Below are positions 11,381 through 20,605 of a stretch of DNA of 64,000 nucleotides, one piece after another; position 1 is the first letter of the stretch; every line of letters starts with the position of its first letter. The stretch is from Blepharisma japonicum (Eukaryota > Ciliophora > Heterotrichea > Heterotrichida > Blepharismidae). The position numbers and the translations under genes are program-made. The notes beneath the pieces were generated by a model. It did not search any database, was not told where the DNA came from, and saw only the letters and a program-made list of their open reading frames with translations. The DNA is taken from contig CATKHK010000005.1 in assembly GCA_949751835.1 (NCBI GenBank), positions 124,001 through 188,000 on the forward strand, read 5' to 3'.

Positions 11381-12058
11381 ATGGAAAACTTAAAACAATC
11401 AGTCGTTAAGGATCTCGAGCAAACTGGGAGCTTAAACCAAATCAGAGCCCAAATCAAAGAAAAAATTTTGCTTGCAGCTGATCTGATAGAAGCAAACAAG
11501 CCAATCCCATCGCCTGAGACTGAAGTAGTCCTGAAATCTCAGGCCGGGCAAATTTGTGCAGAATTGATAAGGGATTTTTTTGAAAGCTACAATTTAAGCT
11601 ACTCTTTAAATGTATTTTTACCAGAGTGCCACTTGCCGGAGCATAGAGAAAATATTCAGCAGTTAGAACAAATTTTAAACCTTCAGTCAGAGCCGTGCAA
11701 GCCTTTATTATATAGTATCATTGAAGATATGTTTTCTAATCCTGAAGGAGAAGAAGGTGAAGAAGAGGAAGAGGAATCATTTGAAAATGAATACTTAAAA
11801 CAAAAACAAGACCCCAGAGGACAGAGAAATCAAGGGCAAGCTCAGAATTTCCAGAAAAATAGAAATTATCAACAAAATGATTCAGGGTCGATTGATGAAG
11901 AAATCAGCATTGATTTGTCTGATGAAGAGAAATTCAAGAGAGATGAGCTGGTGGAAAGTGGAGGAACATCAATGGGGAATGATCAAAGTGCAAGCTCGCT
12001 GAAGTTTGAACAATTTGACCATGTGGAGCCTGTAAAGAAACCTATGTTTAGAGTTTAA
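11381..12058 (+). CDS. FOP/CEP43-like centrosome and basal-body protein
   Basis: 225 residues. The N-terminal half matches the FOP N-terminal dimerisation domain with its LisH motif: a helix around AELIRDFFESYNLSYSLNVFLPE followed by a helical hairpin. This family (FGFR1OP/CEP43, FOR20, plant TON1) anchors at centrioles and basal bodies and is needed for cilium assembly. The C-terminal half is acidic (EGEEGEEEEEE), then Gln/Asn-rich and disordered, ending in PMFRV. No TGA or intron is needed. It is the third of three closely spaced same-strand genes (uL14, PP2Ac, this) and converges with the DRC8-like gene 55 bases away. Confidence 0.8.
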   Translation: MENLKQSVVKDLEQTGSLNQIRAQIKEKILLAADLIEANKPIPSPETEVVLKSQAGQICAELIRDFFESYNLSYSLNVFLPECHLPEHRENIQQLEQILNLQSEPCKPLLYSIIEDMFSNPEGEEGEEEEEESFENEYLKQKQDPRGQRNQGQAQNFQKNRNYQQNDSGSIDEEISIDLSDEEKFKRDELVESGGTSMGNDQSASSLKFEQFDHVEPVKKPMFRV

Positions 12059-12113
12059 TTTAATTCAAGATAGATTCTTGCGAATTTAACAATTTTTATA
12101 ACTTTTTATAAAA

Positions 12114-12662
12114 TTAAGGATATTTAAACTTCTCTAAACCTTTCATAAGGTTATTGATATGTTTCTCATTATCCATAACAAGCCTGGAAACATAGTCTTC
12201 ATAATTAATCACATTTGTTTCGAGATCCACCGAATAGGCTTCAAAATCTTGCCATTCTTTCTCATAGAAAGGGATACCATTTTTCAGCAAAAGCTCTTTC
12301 ATGGCATCTACCTCAATATAACCTTTTCCTTCAGAATCCAAAACTTTAAAAGCTGCCAAAAGCGTTTCTGCATCATCAGGCTCGAACTCATTATTTATGA
12401 TTGCATTCAGCATATATTTCTCGAATTTTTCATAATAAACATAATTAGTTGGCTCATCTTCTTGGATTTCTGGTAAAATCACATCGACAACTTGTGCTTC
12501 ACTGGGATATTGTCCAAAGTATTTCATTATATAGCTGACTTCTTCTCTGACAATATAGCCTTTTCCTTCTCTGTCCAGATATGAAAAGGCTTCTCTAATC
12601 AGTGATTTTAGGTACTCAATTTGCCTTAAGCGGTCTACTCCAGATTTTGTATGCCTAAACAT
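12114..12662 (-). CDS. DRC8/EFCAB2-like EF-hand protein of the nexin-dynein regulatory complex
   Basis: 182 residues of calmodulin-like architecture. EF-hand 1 has SYLDREGKGYIVREEV and EF-hand 3 has KVLDSEGKGYIEVDAM. The even-numbered hands are degenerate. The stretch after hand 1 (YFGQYPSEAQVVDVILPEIQEDEPTNYV, split here only for description) follows the DRC8 pattern: a CCPTE-like turn, then an Ile/Glu-rich helix ending in EEPTGYI. DRC8 is a light subunit of the axonemal dynein regulatory complex. A generic calmodulin-like protein is the alternative. No TGA in frame, ATG at 12662, stop TAA. Confidence 0.72.
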   Translation of the reverse strand: MFRHTKSGVDRLRQIEYLKSLIREAFSYLDREGKGYIVREEVSYIMKYFGQYPSEAQVVDVILPEIQEDEPTNYVYYEKFEKYMLNAIINNEFEPDDAETLLAAFKVLDSEGKGYIEVDAMKELLLKNGIPFYEKEWQDFEAYSVDLETNVINYEDYVSRLVMDNEKHINNLMKGLEKFKYP

Positions 12663-13572
12663 ATTTTAATTAAAAATAGCATATAGTTGTTTATATTGAG
12701 ATTATCTATTAAAAGGACATAAATTGAATTTATTTCTTTAATTAGAATTAAAAAAATATACAGGATAAAATTTACAGATTTAATAGGTTTCTTCGTTTAT
12801 GATAAAATATAAAAATTAATTATTAAGTAAAACAGCGAAGGCAGTAGCTTAAAATCTTAAAGAACTGCATTCGGTGAGTATAATTAACATAATTTTTTAG
12901 TAAGAATTTAAAGCTAGGGTAACTCTTTCATCAATCTCAATGAAAAATGTGCGATTATCCATTGGCTCAACATTTAAGACTGCTCCTGAAGCTTGGATTG
13001 CAAATTTGCAATTCATACAGTTGTCCCTTTCAATACACTCTAGTTATGTGCTATGCTATGATACCTTAAATATATACAAAATAAGAGGCAGTTTTTCTTA
13101 ATTATAATTATACGCATACAAAAGTATAGAAGGAAATCAATAAGAAATGAATTATTTAATCATAACCTTATGAAAATCCCTTTTAAAATCAGCCTAATTA
13201 AATTCACATCTGCATCAATCCTTCAATTTTCGTCAAAAGCTTGAGATTTTCCTTGATAAGTGTGTTCTTAAAATAACAAACTCGTTTTTTGGAAAAAATG
13301 AAGATTCACAGTTAAAAAGAAGTTCACATCCAAATGAGCTTTGCTAATTTATTGAAAAATAATTATGAAAAATTTCGTTAAAGTCAAGGGTGGACTCTTT
13401 AGATGCCGTCATTTTCACTGCAAGATATTACATCGATTTCATAAATAGCGATATAATTAATTTTTTTGCAGAATTTATAATCTTTTTGGCTATATCGAAA
13501 TGGCAGATCAGCTGACATTACTTGATTAATTCTTATTTTTATACACTATATATTAGTGCTGAATAAATTAAT
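12663..13572. other. Intergenic region (910 bp) with one coding-like fragment
   Basis: Mostly AT-rich non-coding DNA between the DRC8-like gene and the dehydrogenase. On the minus strand, 13016-12897 encodes a 39-residue stretch (MNCKFAIQASGAVLN...) that has a more coding-like composition than its surroundings. It cannot be extended past a TAA just upstream. It may be a gene relic or a tiny gene; I do not call it. Confidence 0.4.
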
Positions 13573-14391
13573 TTAAGCCCATTCCTGTACTCCTCCACTA
13601 TACCAGAATCTTCCAGATTCCTCTCCTGTATACTTTATCATAATCATTGGAGTAATTGTACCTTCGTCTACAGAAAAAGGTGCAGATGGTCCTCCCATAT
13701 CAGTTCTCAGGTGTCCTGGGCATACAGAATTTACTTTGACTTTGATTCTTCTCTCTTTAAGTTCTCTATCAAGCACTCTTGTGTACCCATTTACAAGGAC
13801 CTTACTTACTGAATAAGCTTGAGTTGGCCAACCTCTTGCAACCCAATTCCCTACCCTGGTGCCATCAACAAAGTCTTGAGCCAAGCGGAAAAGTTCTTCT
13901 CTTGTCAAATAGTCTGAAAGAAATCTCTCAGCAATTTCTGGATCCGGAATGCACTGTGTGTTACCCATTCTGGATGAAATATTAATTATGTGCCCGTTTT
14001 CCCTCATAAGAGGCAAAATCGCTTCAGTCACATTCACAAGCCCATAAAAATTGCTATCTAAAGTTGATTGTACAATATCAATTGTAAATTGGCCTGTTTT
14101 TGAATAAATCGCAGCATTGTTAACAAAGACATCGATATGACCGTATGTTTTTTGGACAAACTCAGCAAAATTTCTGATGCTTTCTATTGAAGTGACATCT
14201 AATTGCTGATAATGTAAGCGACTTTGTTTGCCATACTTCATCTCGAGTTCTCCTTTAGTTCTGAATCCACGTTCTGTATTTCTGGAAGTCATCAATACCA
14301 CATCAAATTCAGGAGCTTCTTGAATAATTTTCTCAATAATTGCTTTTCCTAAGCCTTTATTTGCACCTGTGATAGCTATAATTTTCGCCAT
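13573..14391 (-). CDS. Short-chain dehydrogenase/reductase, carbonyl-reductase-like
   Basis: 272 residues. The Rossmann cofactor motif TGANKGLGKA is at the N-terminus, followed by the NNAA motif, the ISSR catalytic serine region and the YSVSK catalytic Tyr-Lys pair. CPGHLRTDMGG marks the substrate loop. The TSRN segment after beta strand 2 suggests NADP preference. Length and layout fit the CBR1-like classical SDR group, which reduces carbonyls of xenobiotics and quinones. An in-frame TTG precedes the ATG; the ATG at 14391 (MAKIIAITG) is the proper start. Stop is TAA. The substrate cannot be predicted. Confidence 0.9.
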   Translation of the reverse strand: MAKIIAITGANKGLGKAIIEKIIQEAPEFDVVLMTSRNTERGFRTKGELEMKYGKQSRLHYQQLDVTSIESIRNFAEFVQKTYGHIDVFVNNAAIYSKTGQFTIDIVQSTLDSNFYGLVNVTEAILPLMRENGHIINISSRMGNTQCIPDPEIAERFLSDYLTREELFRLAQDFVDGTRVGNWVARGWPTQAYSVSKVLVNGYTRVLDRELKERRIKVKVNSVCPGHLRTDMGGPSAPFSVDEGTITPMIMIKYTGEESGRFWYSGGVQEWA

Positions 14392-14749
14392 CAAGTTTAA
14401 TATTTAATTAGAAAAAGATTGGCTAAATTGATCTATACTTAGTGTTTAGTGTTAGATAAGGGATGTTTCAAATTCACTTAATTCATACAGATTAATAATC
14501 TCGACTGATTTCATTAATTAATCATTAAAGCTTATTAAAAATCGAATTAGAGTAAATGCACCTTGATATAGGTTACATTTTGTTCACTAAATTTGCAAAA
14601 AATTACAAATACAAAAGACACTATTTTATTTGGGTCACATACTAAATAAAAATTTTAATTAATCAAATAAATATATTTCATAATTTAAGCCCTTTTTTAT
14701 GTAAATATTTTATTTTCTAAATGTAATTTATACTTATAAAATTAATAAA
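14392..14749. other. Divergent intergenic region (358 bp)
   Basis: AT-rich spacer between the dehydrogenase start and the C2H2 gene start. No feature seen beyond presumed promoters. Confidence 0.45.
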
Positions 14750-15133
14750 ATGGATCACTTTGCAATTCGCCCTTTTAAGTGCCCCGTTTGTAATAGCTGT
14801 TTTAAAAGTAAACAATTTTTGCAAAGACACCTAGTTTCTCATACAAATACAAGAGCCTTTATATGTAATGAATGCGAGAAAACTTATAAGTACAAAAAAG
14901 GCTTAAATAGGCATATTCAAAAGACTCATGACAGTCTCTGGGCAGAGATAAAGAAATCAGCAGCTAGAAGAAAATATTGTGGATTCAGTGTAGATAAATT
15001 TTTATCTTTAGAAGATGTGAGCTTTAAGAACTTACAAGAGGAGCAAATGTACAAAGATGCTGTTACTTTTAAAGTTCGGATAATTTTAAACTTATACTTA
15101 GTGTTTTGTTTATTTAGGGATTCAATTTGTTAA
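14750..15133 (+). CDS. Two-finger C2H2 zinc-finger protein
   Basis: 127 residues. Two consecutive C2H2 fingers: CPVCNSCFKSKQFLQRHLVSH and CNECEKTYKYKKGLNRHIQKTH, joined by a TNTRAF linker close to the TGEKPF type. A basic helix-rich region follows. The last about 25 residues become hydrophobic and AT-driven (VRIILNLYLVFCLF), so the true C-terminus may differ. A 15-base GT...TAG stretch at 15102-15116 could be an intron, but its removal keeps the same frame and stop, so the sequence does not decide. Probably a nucleic-acid-binding regulator; targets unknown. Confidence 0.7.
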   Translation: MDHFAIRPFKCPVCNSCFKSKQFLQRHLVSHTNTRAFICNECEKTYKYKKGLNRHIQKTHDSLWAEIKKSAARRKYCGFSVDKFLSLEDVSFKNLQEEQMYKDAVTFKVRIILNLYLVFCLFRDSIC

Positions 15134-15890
15134 TGATGAAGTTCAACATAAATAGAATATTAGAATTTTAATAAAATATTAAATTAATTTATAGATTTAA
15201 TTTGCAAAAATGAATAGCAACTTCTCGAACTACAAATAGAATCAAAATCATTAATACTCAATTTATCAAGTAGACTCTCCAAATAAAGACATTCTGCTAA
15301 AAAATACTGTTTTGCTTCCTTTTATCTTTGGGAGAAAATATGAAGAGAAGGCTGAATGCCATTAAAGTTTCTACTTAATTGATATGCATTATAAAAGTAA
15401 AGCTAGGAAAAAAATCAGAAGTAAATCTGGGGAGATATGTTCACTATTATTTTAGTCCTTGATTTAATAAAATAAATTTTTATTAATTTTAGAATACTAA
15501 AAATAGCTTTCGCCCTTAATTGGGAAGTGCGACTAAATTAATAATTTTTTGGCTGCTAATGCAATAATTTTGAAATCTATTAAATTATTTGCTTTTTGGG
15601 ATAATAGAATTAAGAAAGACAATTTCTGGTGAAAAATATAATTCATTTTATTAATTAAACTACTTATCCTTTAAGCAGCTGATGGCAGAATTTAATAGAG
15701 TTTATATAATATAATTGAACTTAACTAAAGCCAAATCTCTTAATTTTGGATTTCAATCTTGTTTTAAATTAAATATAAGCACGGGATAATAGCAAGATCA
15801 ATATCTTTAATATGATACTAATAAAATCGAAAAAATTAAATTTAATTCAAATTGAATAAAGTACATTGTTATTAGGTTTAAATTTGATAT
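15134..15890. other. Intergenic region (757 bp)
   Basis: AT-rich, no sustained reading frame in the UGA=Trp code, no repeat or RNA structure that I can support. It lies between the 3' end of the C2H2 gene and the 3' end of the first MGCGI gene. Confidence 0.4.
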
Positions 15891-16118
15891 TTAAGCAAAA
15901 GCAATTGAAGATTCAGGTGTTTTAGCTTGCACGATGTTTATATGATAAGAGTCACCTTGCCAGGATTTAAAAGAGTAAGTGACTCTTCCATTATTTCTTT
16001 TTAATCTCATCTCAAGTTCGTTGACAATAAGCTCTGCTGTTGATATTTCATTATCTATTAAGTCATCTGATGATTCTTCTGAGTAATCTTTTGGTTTTTT
16101 TGAAATTCCGCAGCCCAT
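15891..16118 (-). CDS. Small MGCGI protein, copy A (predicted dual-acylated)
   Basis: 75 residues beginning MGCGISKKP: Gly2 is a candidate N-myristoylation site and Cys3 a palmitoylation site, so membrane attachment is expected. The body is acidic first (EESSDD), then basic with a beta-like C-terminal part (GRVTYSFKSWQGDSYHI) ending QAKTPESSIAFA. It is a clear paralogue of the gene at 16615-16830: shared MGCGI, KP, FKS, a Tyr after a Gly pair and QAKTPE-S near the end. I do not recognise the family. TAA stop; the sequence TATATTTTATAA sits just upstream of the ATG context on the coding strand. Confidence 0.65.
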   Translation of the reverse strand: MGCGISKKPKDYSEESSDDLIDNEISTAELIVNELEMRLKRNNGRVTYSFKSWQGDSYHINIVQAKTPESSIAFA

Positions 16119-16614
16119 TTTATATTTTATAATTAAGTAAAATGAACATAAATAAATGATTACTAATTAAATATGTTAATATTTTTCTGATGATAAAATT
16201 TTATTTTCGACTTATTTCGCTATTCCGAAGGTTTTAAGCATTTTAGACAGCATAAATCCCAACTTTTTCTGAAAGAAAATTTTGCAGAAAAAACAAAATT
16301 CTTTTTTTTAATGTGATTAATTTTTTATTATAAACCTTAATTTATTCGGGTTTTTTCAAATTTGCAAGTCAATTAATTATGAATTCTGACATTTTAAAAA
16401 AATCGTTTTAATCCATTTTGGATAATTCATTTCTTATGAATTTTAAGCCTAATTATGGATTTTTAATTCGTTCCAGAATAACTTTAAGACTTAATTTTTA
16501 TCTTAAAAGTCTTAACCTGCTTCTCTTCGAATTTGCATAGAATGCAAAGAAGATCTGAATTAAGTTTAATAAAGTAGCAAGGTTAATTATTATATATGTT
16601 ATACCATTTGAGTT
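16119..16614. other. Spacer between the two MGCGI paralogues (496 bp)
   Basis: AT-rich DNA with long T and A runs; no reading frame. It separates tandem copies on the minus strand and should hold the copy A promoter. Confidence 0.4.
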
Positions 16615-16830
16615 TTAGGTAAAAACAACTGAAGTTTCTGGAGTTTTAGCCTGTGAAACTTTGACGCAATAAGTCCCACCTCGAGACTTAAAGTTATAAG
16701 AGATCCCGCCACGGAGAACTAATCTTCTCGAGCTTAGGCCATTTATTATCACCTCGGCATCTGTTTGGTCAACAGGACTCTCTTCATGAAGTACGTTTTT
16801 ATTTGGTTTATTCGGTATTCCGCAGCCCAT
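16615..16830 (-). CDS. Small MGCGI protein, copy B (predicted dual-acylated)
   Basis: 71 residues, MGCGIPNKP..., paralogous to the copy 496 bp away. The two share the N-terminal lipidation motif, an acidic ES-x-x-D segment, an AE-x-I-x-N helix, a YxFKS strand and the C-terminal motif QAKTPE-x-S. The rest has diverged (roughly 40 percent identity by eye), so the duplication is not recent, and conservation of the short motifs argues that both are real translated genes. No function is recognised. Candidate roles include membrane-tethered adaptor or regulator; this is only inference from Gly2/Cys3. Stop TAA. Confidence 0.62.
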   Translation of the reverse strand: MGCGIPNKPNKNVLHEESPVDQTDAEVIINGLSSRRLVLRGGISYNFKSRGGTYCVKVSQAKTPETSVVFT

Positions 16831-18044
16831 GTTTTATTTTATATTTTCTGTAAATTAATCGAGAATAAATGGGCAAGATTTAAAAAATTGTTATCAGTTT
16901 CTCTTAATTTGAGCCAAAAAAGCAAAAATTTTAATTAAAAAACTATAAACAATACTTATATAATGCCATGAACCAAATTATTGATGGCCGGCATTTCAAA
17001 GTTTTTTTTTAAAAATTTGATATTATTTCCAAAAGGCTTCCAATAATATGAGTTGTCTAATTTTTAGATTTCAACCTCCCAAACTATTAAAAGAATAAAT
17101 ATTAGTTGCTTATGCATCATAATTTTTTGGGTTAAAATTCAGTTATGATAAGTTTTAGGAAAAACCAGGAGCGATTATTCCTTTAAACAACTATCTAGAA
17201 TGGAATCTTTCCCTGGGTTGATCTTTTCTATATAGGATGTATAATATGATATATGCAAAAACTTGATCTATACAAAAAGTGGCAATTTTTCAGCCCTCTG
17301 TACGATTTTTTTGGAAATAAAGAGGGAGAATTCCCAATGGAAAATAACTTATAGCATCAGAATATCAAAAATTCTAAAATTGATTTTTCGAAACAATAAT
17401 GACTAAACTAAGGCTGAAAGAAGTGAGTTTAATAAATTAGATAAATTAATTATAAATTTATTAGTGTAGCACAGAATTTTTGCATTTGTTTCACTGTCCA
17501 ACTATTGACTGATTTAAACTAATTTTTTCCTTGATATCGATCATTCTTAGGCTTTTAGTAAAATCTGTCCACATTTATCAAAACAATAAGACTTGAATCG
17601 CTAAAATCAATTTTTATATTCAGATAAAAATTTCTAAAATCTCTAGTGAATTAAATCACTTCTCATTCTAATGATTAGGTCATTAAATAATATATTTAGC
17701 AACCCATAAATATGAAATCAGTTAATAACTTTAATTAAGTCAAGAAATCAATTCTATGAGCAACCGCAATAACAAATTTATATTTTAATCATGCCTATCC
17801 ATTAATCCAAAGATATGAGGCCAATTAAAATGCAGCAAACTTTGAAGACTTTGCACAAATTAAAATTTTATTTATGAATTGCTTAGCCAAGAAGTAAAAA
17901 TTATTATAAAATATTAAAAATTAATTTCTCGATTAATTAAAATAATTCTGATAGTCTGTTTTATATTTTTATTACTGCTAGACTAGGACTGATCTCGCTG
18001 AATTATTATTCCATTTTATTGTTGAAATATTCTTAATAATCTAA
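16831..18044. other. Largest intergenic region in the window (1214 bp)
   Basis: Divergent spacer between MGCGI copy B and the ML-domain gene. Composition is uniformly AT-rich and I find no reading frame, tandem repeat or recognisable RNA gene, although it is long for this compact genome. Confidence 0.4.
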
Positions 18045-18485
18045 ATGAAAGCAATTCTCTTAGGATTGTGCTTACTCTCTCTTGCATCTGCAAGCGGATT
18101 GGTTGAAACAAAGCTTGGAGCTCTTGGAGGAAATATTGGAAGCAATTGTGATCCATCACTAACCACATACAGCGTCACAACTTTCCTTGTCACACCTTGG
18201 CCTCCAACAAAGAATGTTTACCTTAATCTCAACATGACAGGGACAGTCAACCAAGCTTTAACTTTCCAAGAAATGGACATTTTCGTGACATTCAATGGTG
18301 TTAACTTCTACCAGGAAACTGTTAAGGAATCAGGCACTTATAAAGCAGGACAAACAGCTACTGTAATTTTCAAGGTCTTTTTACCTGGAATTGCTCCTAA
18401 TGGAAAATACGGTGTCATTACCAAGATTAAAGATACTGCAGGTGCTTACCTTAATTGCTGGCAAGTTGCTTTCTCTTTAAGTTAA
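18045..18485 (+). CDS. Secreted ML-domain (MD-2-related/NPC2-like) lipid-binding protein
   Basis: 146 residues. A signal peptide (MKAILLGLCLLSLASASG) leads into a single beta-sandwich domain. Features typical of ML proteins: a Cys soon after the N-terminus (NCDPS), a strand with PWPPTKNVYLNLNMTG, the PGIAPNGKYGV loop and a late Cys (LNCWQVAFSL). ML proteins hold a lipid in a hydrophobic cavity (sterols in NPC2, phosphatidylglycerol/phosphatidylinositol in fungal PG/PI-TP). Expected location is the secretory pathway, food vacuoles or lysosomes. Codon use is less AT-biased than the surroundings, suggesting good expression. Stop TAA. Confidence 0.8.
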   Translation: MKAILLGLCLLSLASASGLVETKLGALGGNIGSNCDPSLTTYSVTTFLVTPWPPTKNVYLNLNMTGTVNQALTFQEMDIFVTFNGVNFYQETVKESGTYKAGQTATVIFKVFLPGIAPNGKYGVITKIKDTAGAYLNCWQVAFSLS

Positions 18486-18983
18486 GCTATTTACATTTGG
18501 ATTAGTGATTGATATAAATTCTTAATAAAAATAGTTAATTGGGGTGAAGATTATTCCAACGAAATATAATTAGGTGTTCAAAAAGTGTTGCGAGGTGAAA
18601 GAGATAATTTTGTATCAAAATATCTTCTAGTTCATAATATTACAACTTTTGAAGTTATGCTAAAATTTATATATATATAATTAAATAAGCAATAGAAAAA
18701 TATGATTCAATATAATCTAGTAAATTATAAGCATAGAGCAAGTTAAAGATTGCTTAAACTAATTAAATAAATCTAAATATTAAAATTTTAATGATATCTT
18801 TATTTCTTTGAATTATCCTCTTTTAGCACTCTTTGTGCTAGCTCTATTAGTTTTTGTATCAAATAATTTTGTATGACTATTTTACAGGCTTAAAACCCTA
18901 TTTTGAATAATTTCATTCCATAATAAATCAATTTTCCCCATTTTTCAAAATCTGATCAGTTATATATTAAAATGTAAAAAATA
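18486..18983. other. Intergenic region (498 bp)
   Basis: AT-rich spacer between two same-strand genes; no feature beyond the presumed promoter of the CCCH gene. Confidence 0.4.
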
Positions 18984-19493
18984 ATGCATAATAATAATAA
19001 TAATAATTATTTAAACATCATGCTAGCAAGCATTTCAAAAAACCTTAGCAATTTACCAAACCCTATGCTGAGACAGAGTTCTCCTAATTCCAATAGTAAC
19101 CAAGATAACCCAATGTCTATCAAAGCAATAATAGCTGCGAAGAAAAAAGCGACAGAAACTGACTTCAAGGCAAAATATAAGACCGAAATGTGCAAAAATT
19201 GGGAAATTGGGTGCTGTGAATTTGGCGATCAGTGTGCATTTGCCCATGGAGAAGTTGAACTCAGAAGCAAGAATGGAATAATAAAAAAATATAAAACGAA
19301 AAAGTGTAAACAATTTTACGAGCAAGGATATTGCATTTATGGAGGAAGATGCCAATTCAGGCATAGAGATCCTTCACCTGATACAGCTGAAAGCTCACCG
19401 ATTCCTTGTAAAATGCCTGATAAATTTAGTTCAATTGAAGTAACTAAACGAAGACTTCCGATATTTATCGACTTGGAAAGTCGTGAAATTTAG
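18984..19493 (+). CDS. Tandem CCCH zinc-finger protein, tristetraprolin-like
   Basis: 169 residues. After an Asn-rich N-terminus (a run of aat codons) there are two CCCH fingers. The first is preceded by KYKTEMC and has C-x7-C-x5-C-x3-H; the second is preceded by KYKTKKC and has C-x8-C-x5-C-x3-H. The lead-in (R/K)YKTxxC before each finger is the TTP/ZFP36 signature. Inter-finger spacing is slightly longer than the 18 residues of TTP. Such proteins bind AU-rich elements in mRNA 3' ends and promote decay or translational control. In a genome with very short 3' UTRs, the targets are an open question. Stop TAG; converges with the EF-hand gene 76 bases away. Confidence 0.85.
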   Translation: MHNNNNNNYLNIMLASISKNLSNLPNPMLRQSSPNSNSNQDNPMSIKAIIAAKKKATETDFKAKYKTEMCKNWEIGCCEFGDQCAFAHGEVELRSKNGIIKKYKTKKCKQFYEQGYCIYGGRCQFRHRDPSPDTAESSPIPCKMPDKFSSIEVTKRRLPIFIDLESREI

Positions 19494-19569
19494 GATAATT
19501 TGTCCTAAGTAATTAATGCATAATATATATAATTAATCCGAATTTAAATTAATAAACCTTTCTTAAATT

Positions 19570-20121
19570 TTATCCCAAGGATGCCATAGATATAAAAGAA
19601 CAAATTCTGCTTGCTCTTTGCGATCCCCCAGACTCTAATAAACATGTAAAATCATAAAAATTTAAGTCATCCTCCACATCTAATCCAGCTTCTTCAAACA
19701 TAGCCTCAATATCAATAGTGAGTCCAAATTCAATTTTAATAATATCAATAAGTTTTTGTTTCTTTACAACCCCAGTTCTATCAATATTTCCTCCCATTGC
19801 AACAAAAGTATTGACGATATCTATGTCGACTTCTTCTTCATCTTTCAAATTAAGCTCTTTTAAATAGCTCCAAGCTCTTAAAGCATTTGGCAAATCAATC
19901 TTTGTGACATTTCTTCCTTCAATGAAGGATATAACCTTAATCATTTTGTCATCTGATGGATTTTCACCGACAGCTTCAAATAAGCTATGGAGTTCATGGA
20001 TATTTATCGCTCCAATATTGGCACGATCCATAATGTGATGCTGCTCTCTCATGTAGTCTACTTCTTCTTGAGTTAAATCGAGGTCTTGAAAGGTTTCTTG
20101 TCTGGTTTCAACTTTTTTCAT
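19570..20121 (-). CDS. EF-hand-like (calmodulin-superfamily) protein
   Basis: 183 residues, helical, with four EF-hand-like helix-loop-helix units. The loops are degenerate: MDRANIGAINIHEL and NIDRTGVVKKQKL keep the spacing but lack most Ca2+ ligands. The segment VNTFVAMGGNIDRTGVV, then LIDIIKIEFGLTIDIE, resembles axonemal calmodulin-like subunits, but I cannot assign a named family. It probably acts as a structural light chain rather than a strong Ca2+ sensor. ATG at 20121, stop TAA, no TGA. Confidence 0.7.
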   Translation of the reverse strand: MKKVETRQETFQDLDLTQEEVDYMREQHHIMDRANIGAINIHELHSLFEAVGENPSDDKMIKVISFIEGRNVTKIDLPNALRAWSYLKELNLKDEEEVDIDIVNTFVAMGGNIDRTGVVKKQKLIDIIKIEFGLTIDIEAMFEEAGLDVEDDLNFYDFTCLLESGGSQRASRICSFISMASLG

Positions 20122-20605
20122 TTATATGGTATTATGGAATTAGATCAGCGCTGGAAATTTTTTTGATGAATAGGGAAATTAAAATAATTTTTATATTTTT
20201 CAAAAAGTAATAAAAATAAAAATTTGTAAATTATCTAAATGCTTGTATAATACGCAATCTTGGAATCTAAATAATTGAAATATTCTTGCATTTTTGCAAT
20301 CAAATATTAATGGTAATTTCTAGCTTGCGAAAACCTGATTTTTTTGTTCTAATCACCAAATGATTTTTGTTATAATAAAGAAATAAAATAAGCAGTCAAT
20401 AATTTTTTGTTTTAAGCATTGCAACTATTATCATACTTAATTCTTAAAGCTCCATTATCTTTCAATATTTATTTTAAAATCATATCTGTTACATTTAACA
20501 TCATAAATCAATCTCAAATAATTCTTTTTTTTTATTTGCAATTTAATTTACCGAGCTTACATTTATGAATAAATTTAGCGTTATGAATTTTAAGCAGCTT
20601 ACTAA
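20122..20605. other. Divergent intergenic region (484 bp)
   Basis: AT-rich with long T runs. It presumably holds the promoters for the EF-hand gene and the cNMP-binding gene. Nothing else seen. Confidence 0.4.

Noticed and set aside
12159-12476. 105-codon plus-strand frame
   Set aside because: Antisense shadow of the DRC8-like EF-hand gene.
12897-13016. 39-codon minus-strand frame (MNCKFAIQASGAVLN...) with coding-like composition
   Set aside because: Closed by a TAA just upstream; no intron with GT...AG of 15 or 16 bases extends it; no homologue recognised. Possibly a relic.
15102-15116. 15-base GT...TAG candidate intron in the C2H2 gene
   Set aside because: It is in frame with no stop inside; removal changes neither frame nor end, and position 10 is A only by chance. 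Undecidable from sequence.
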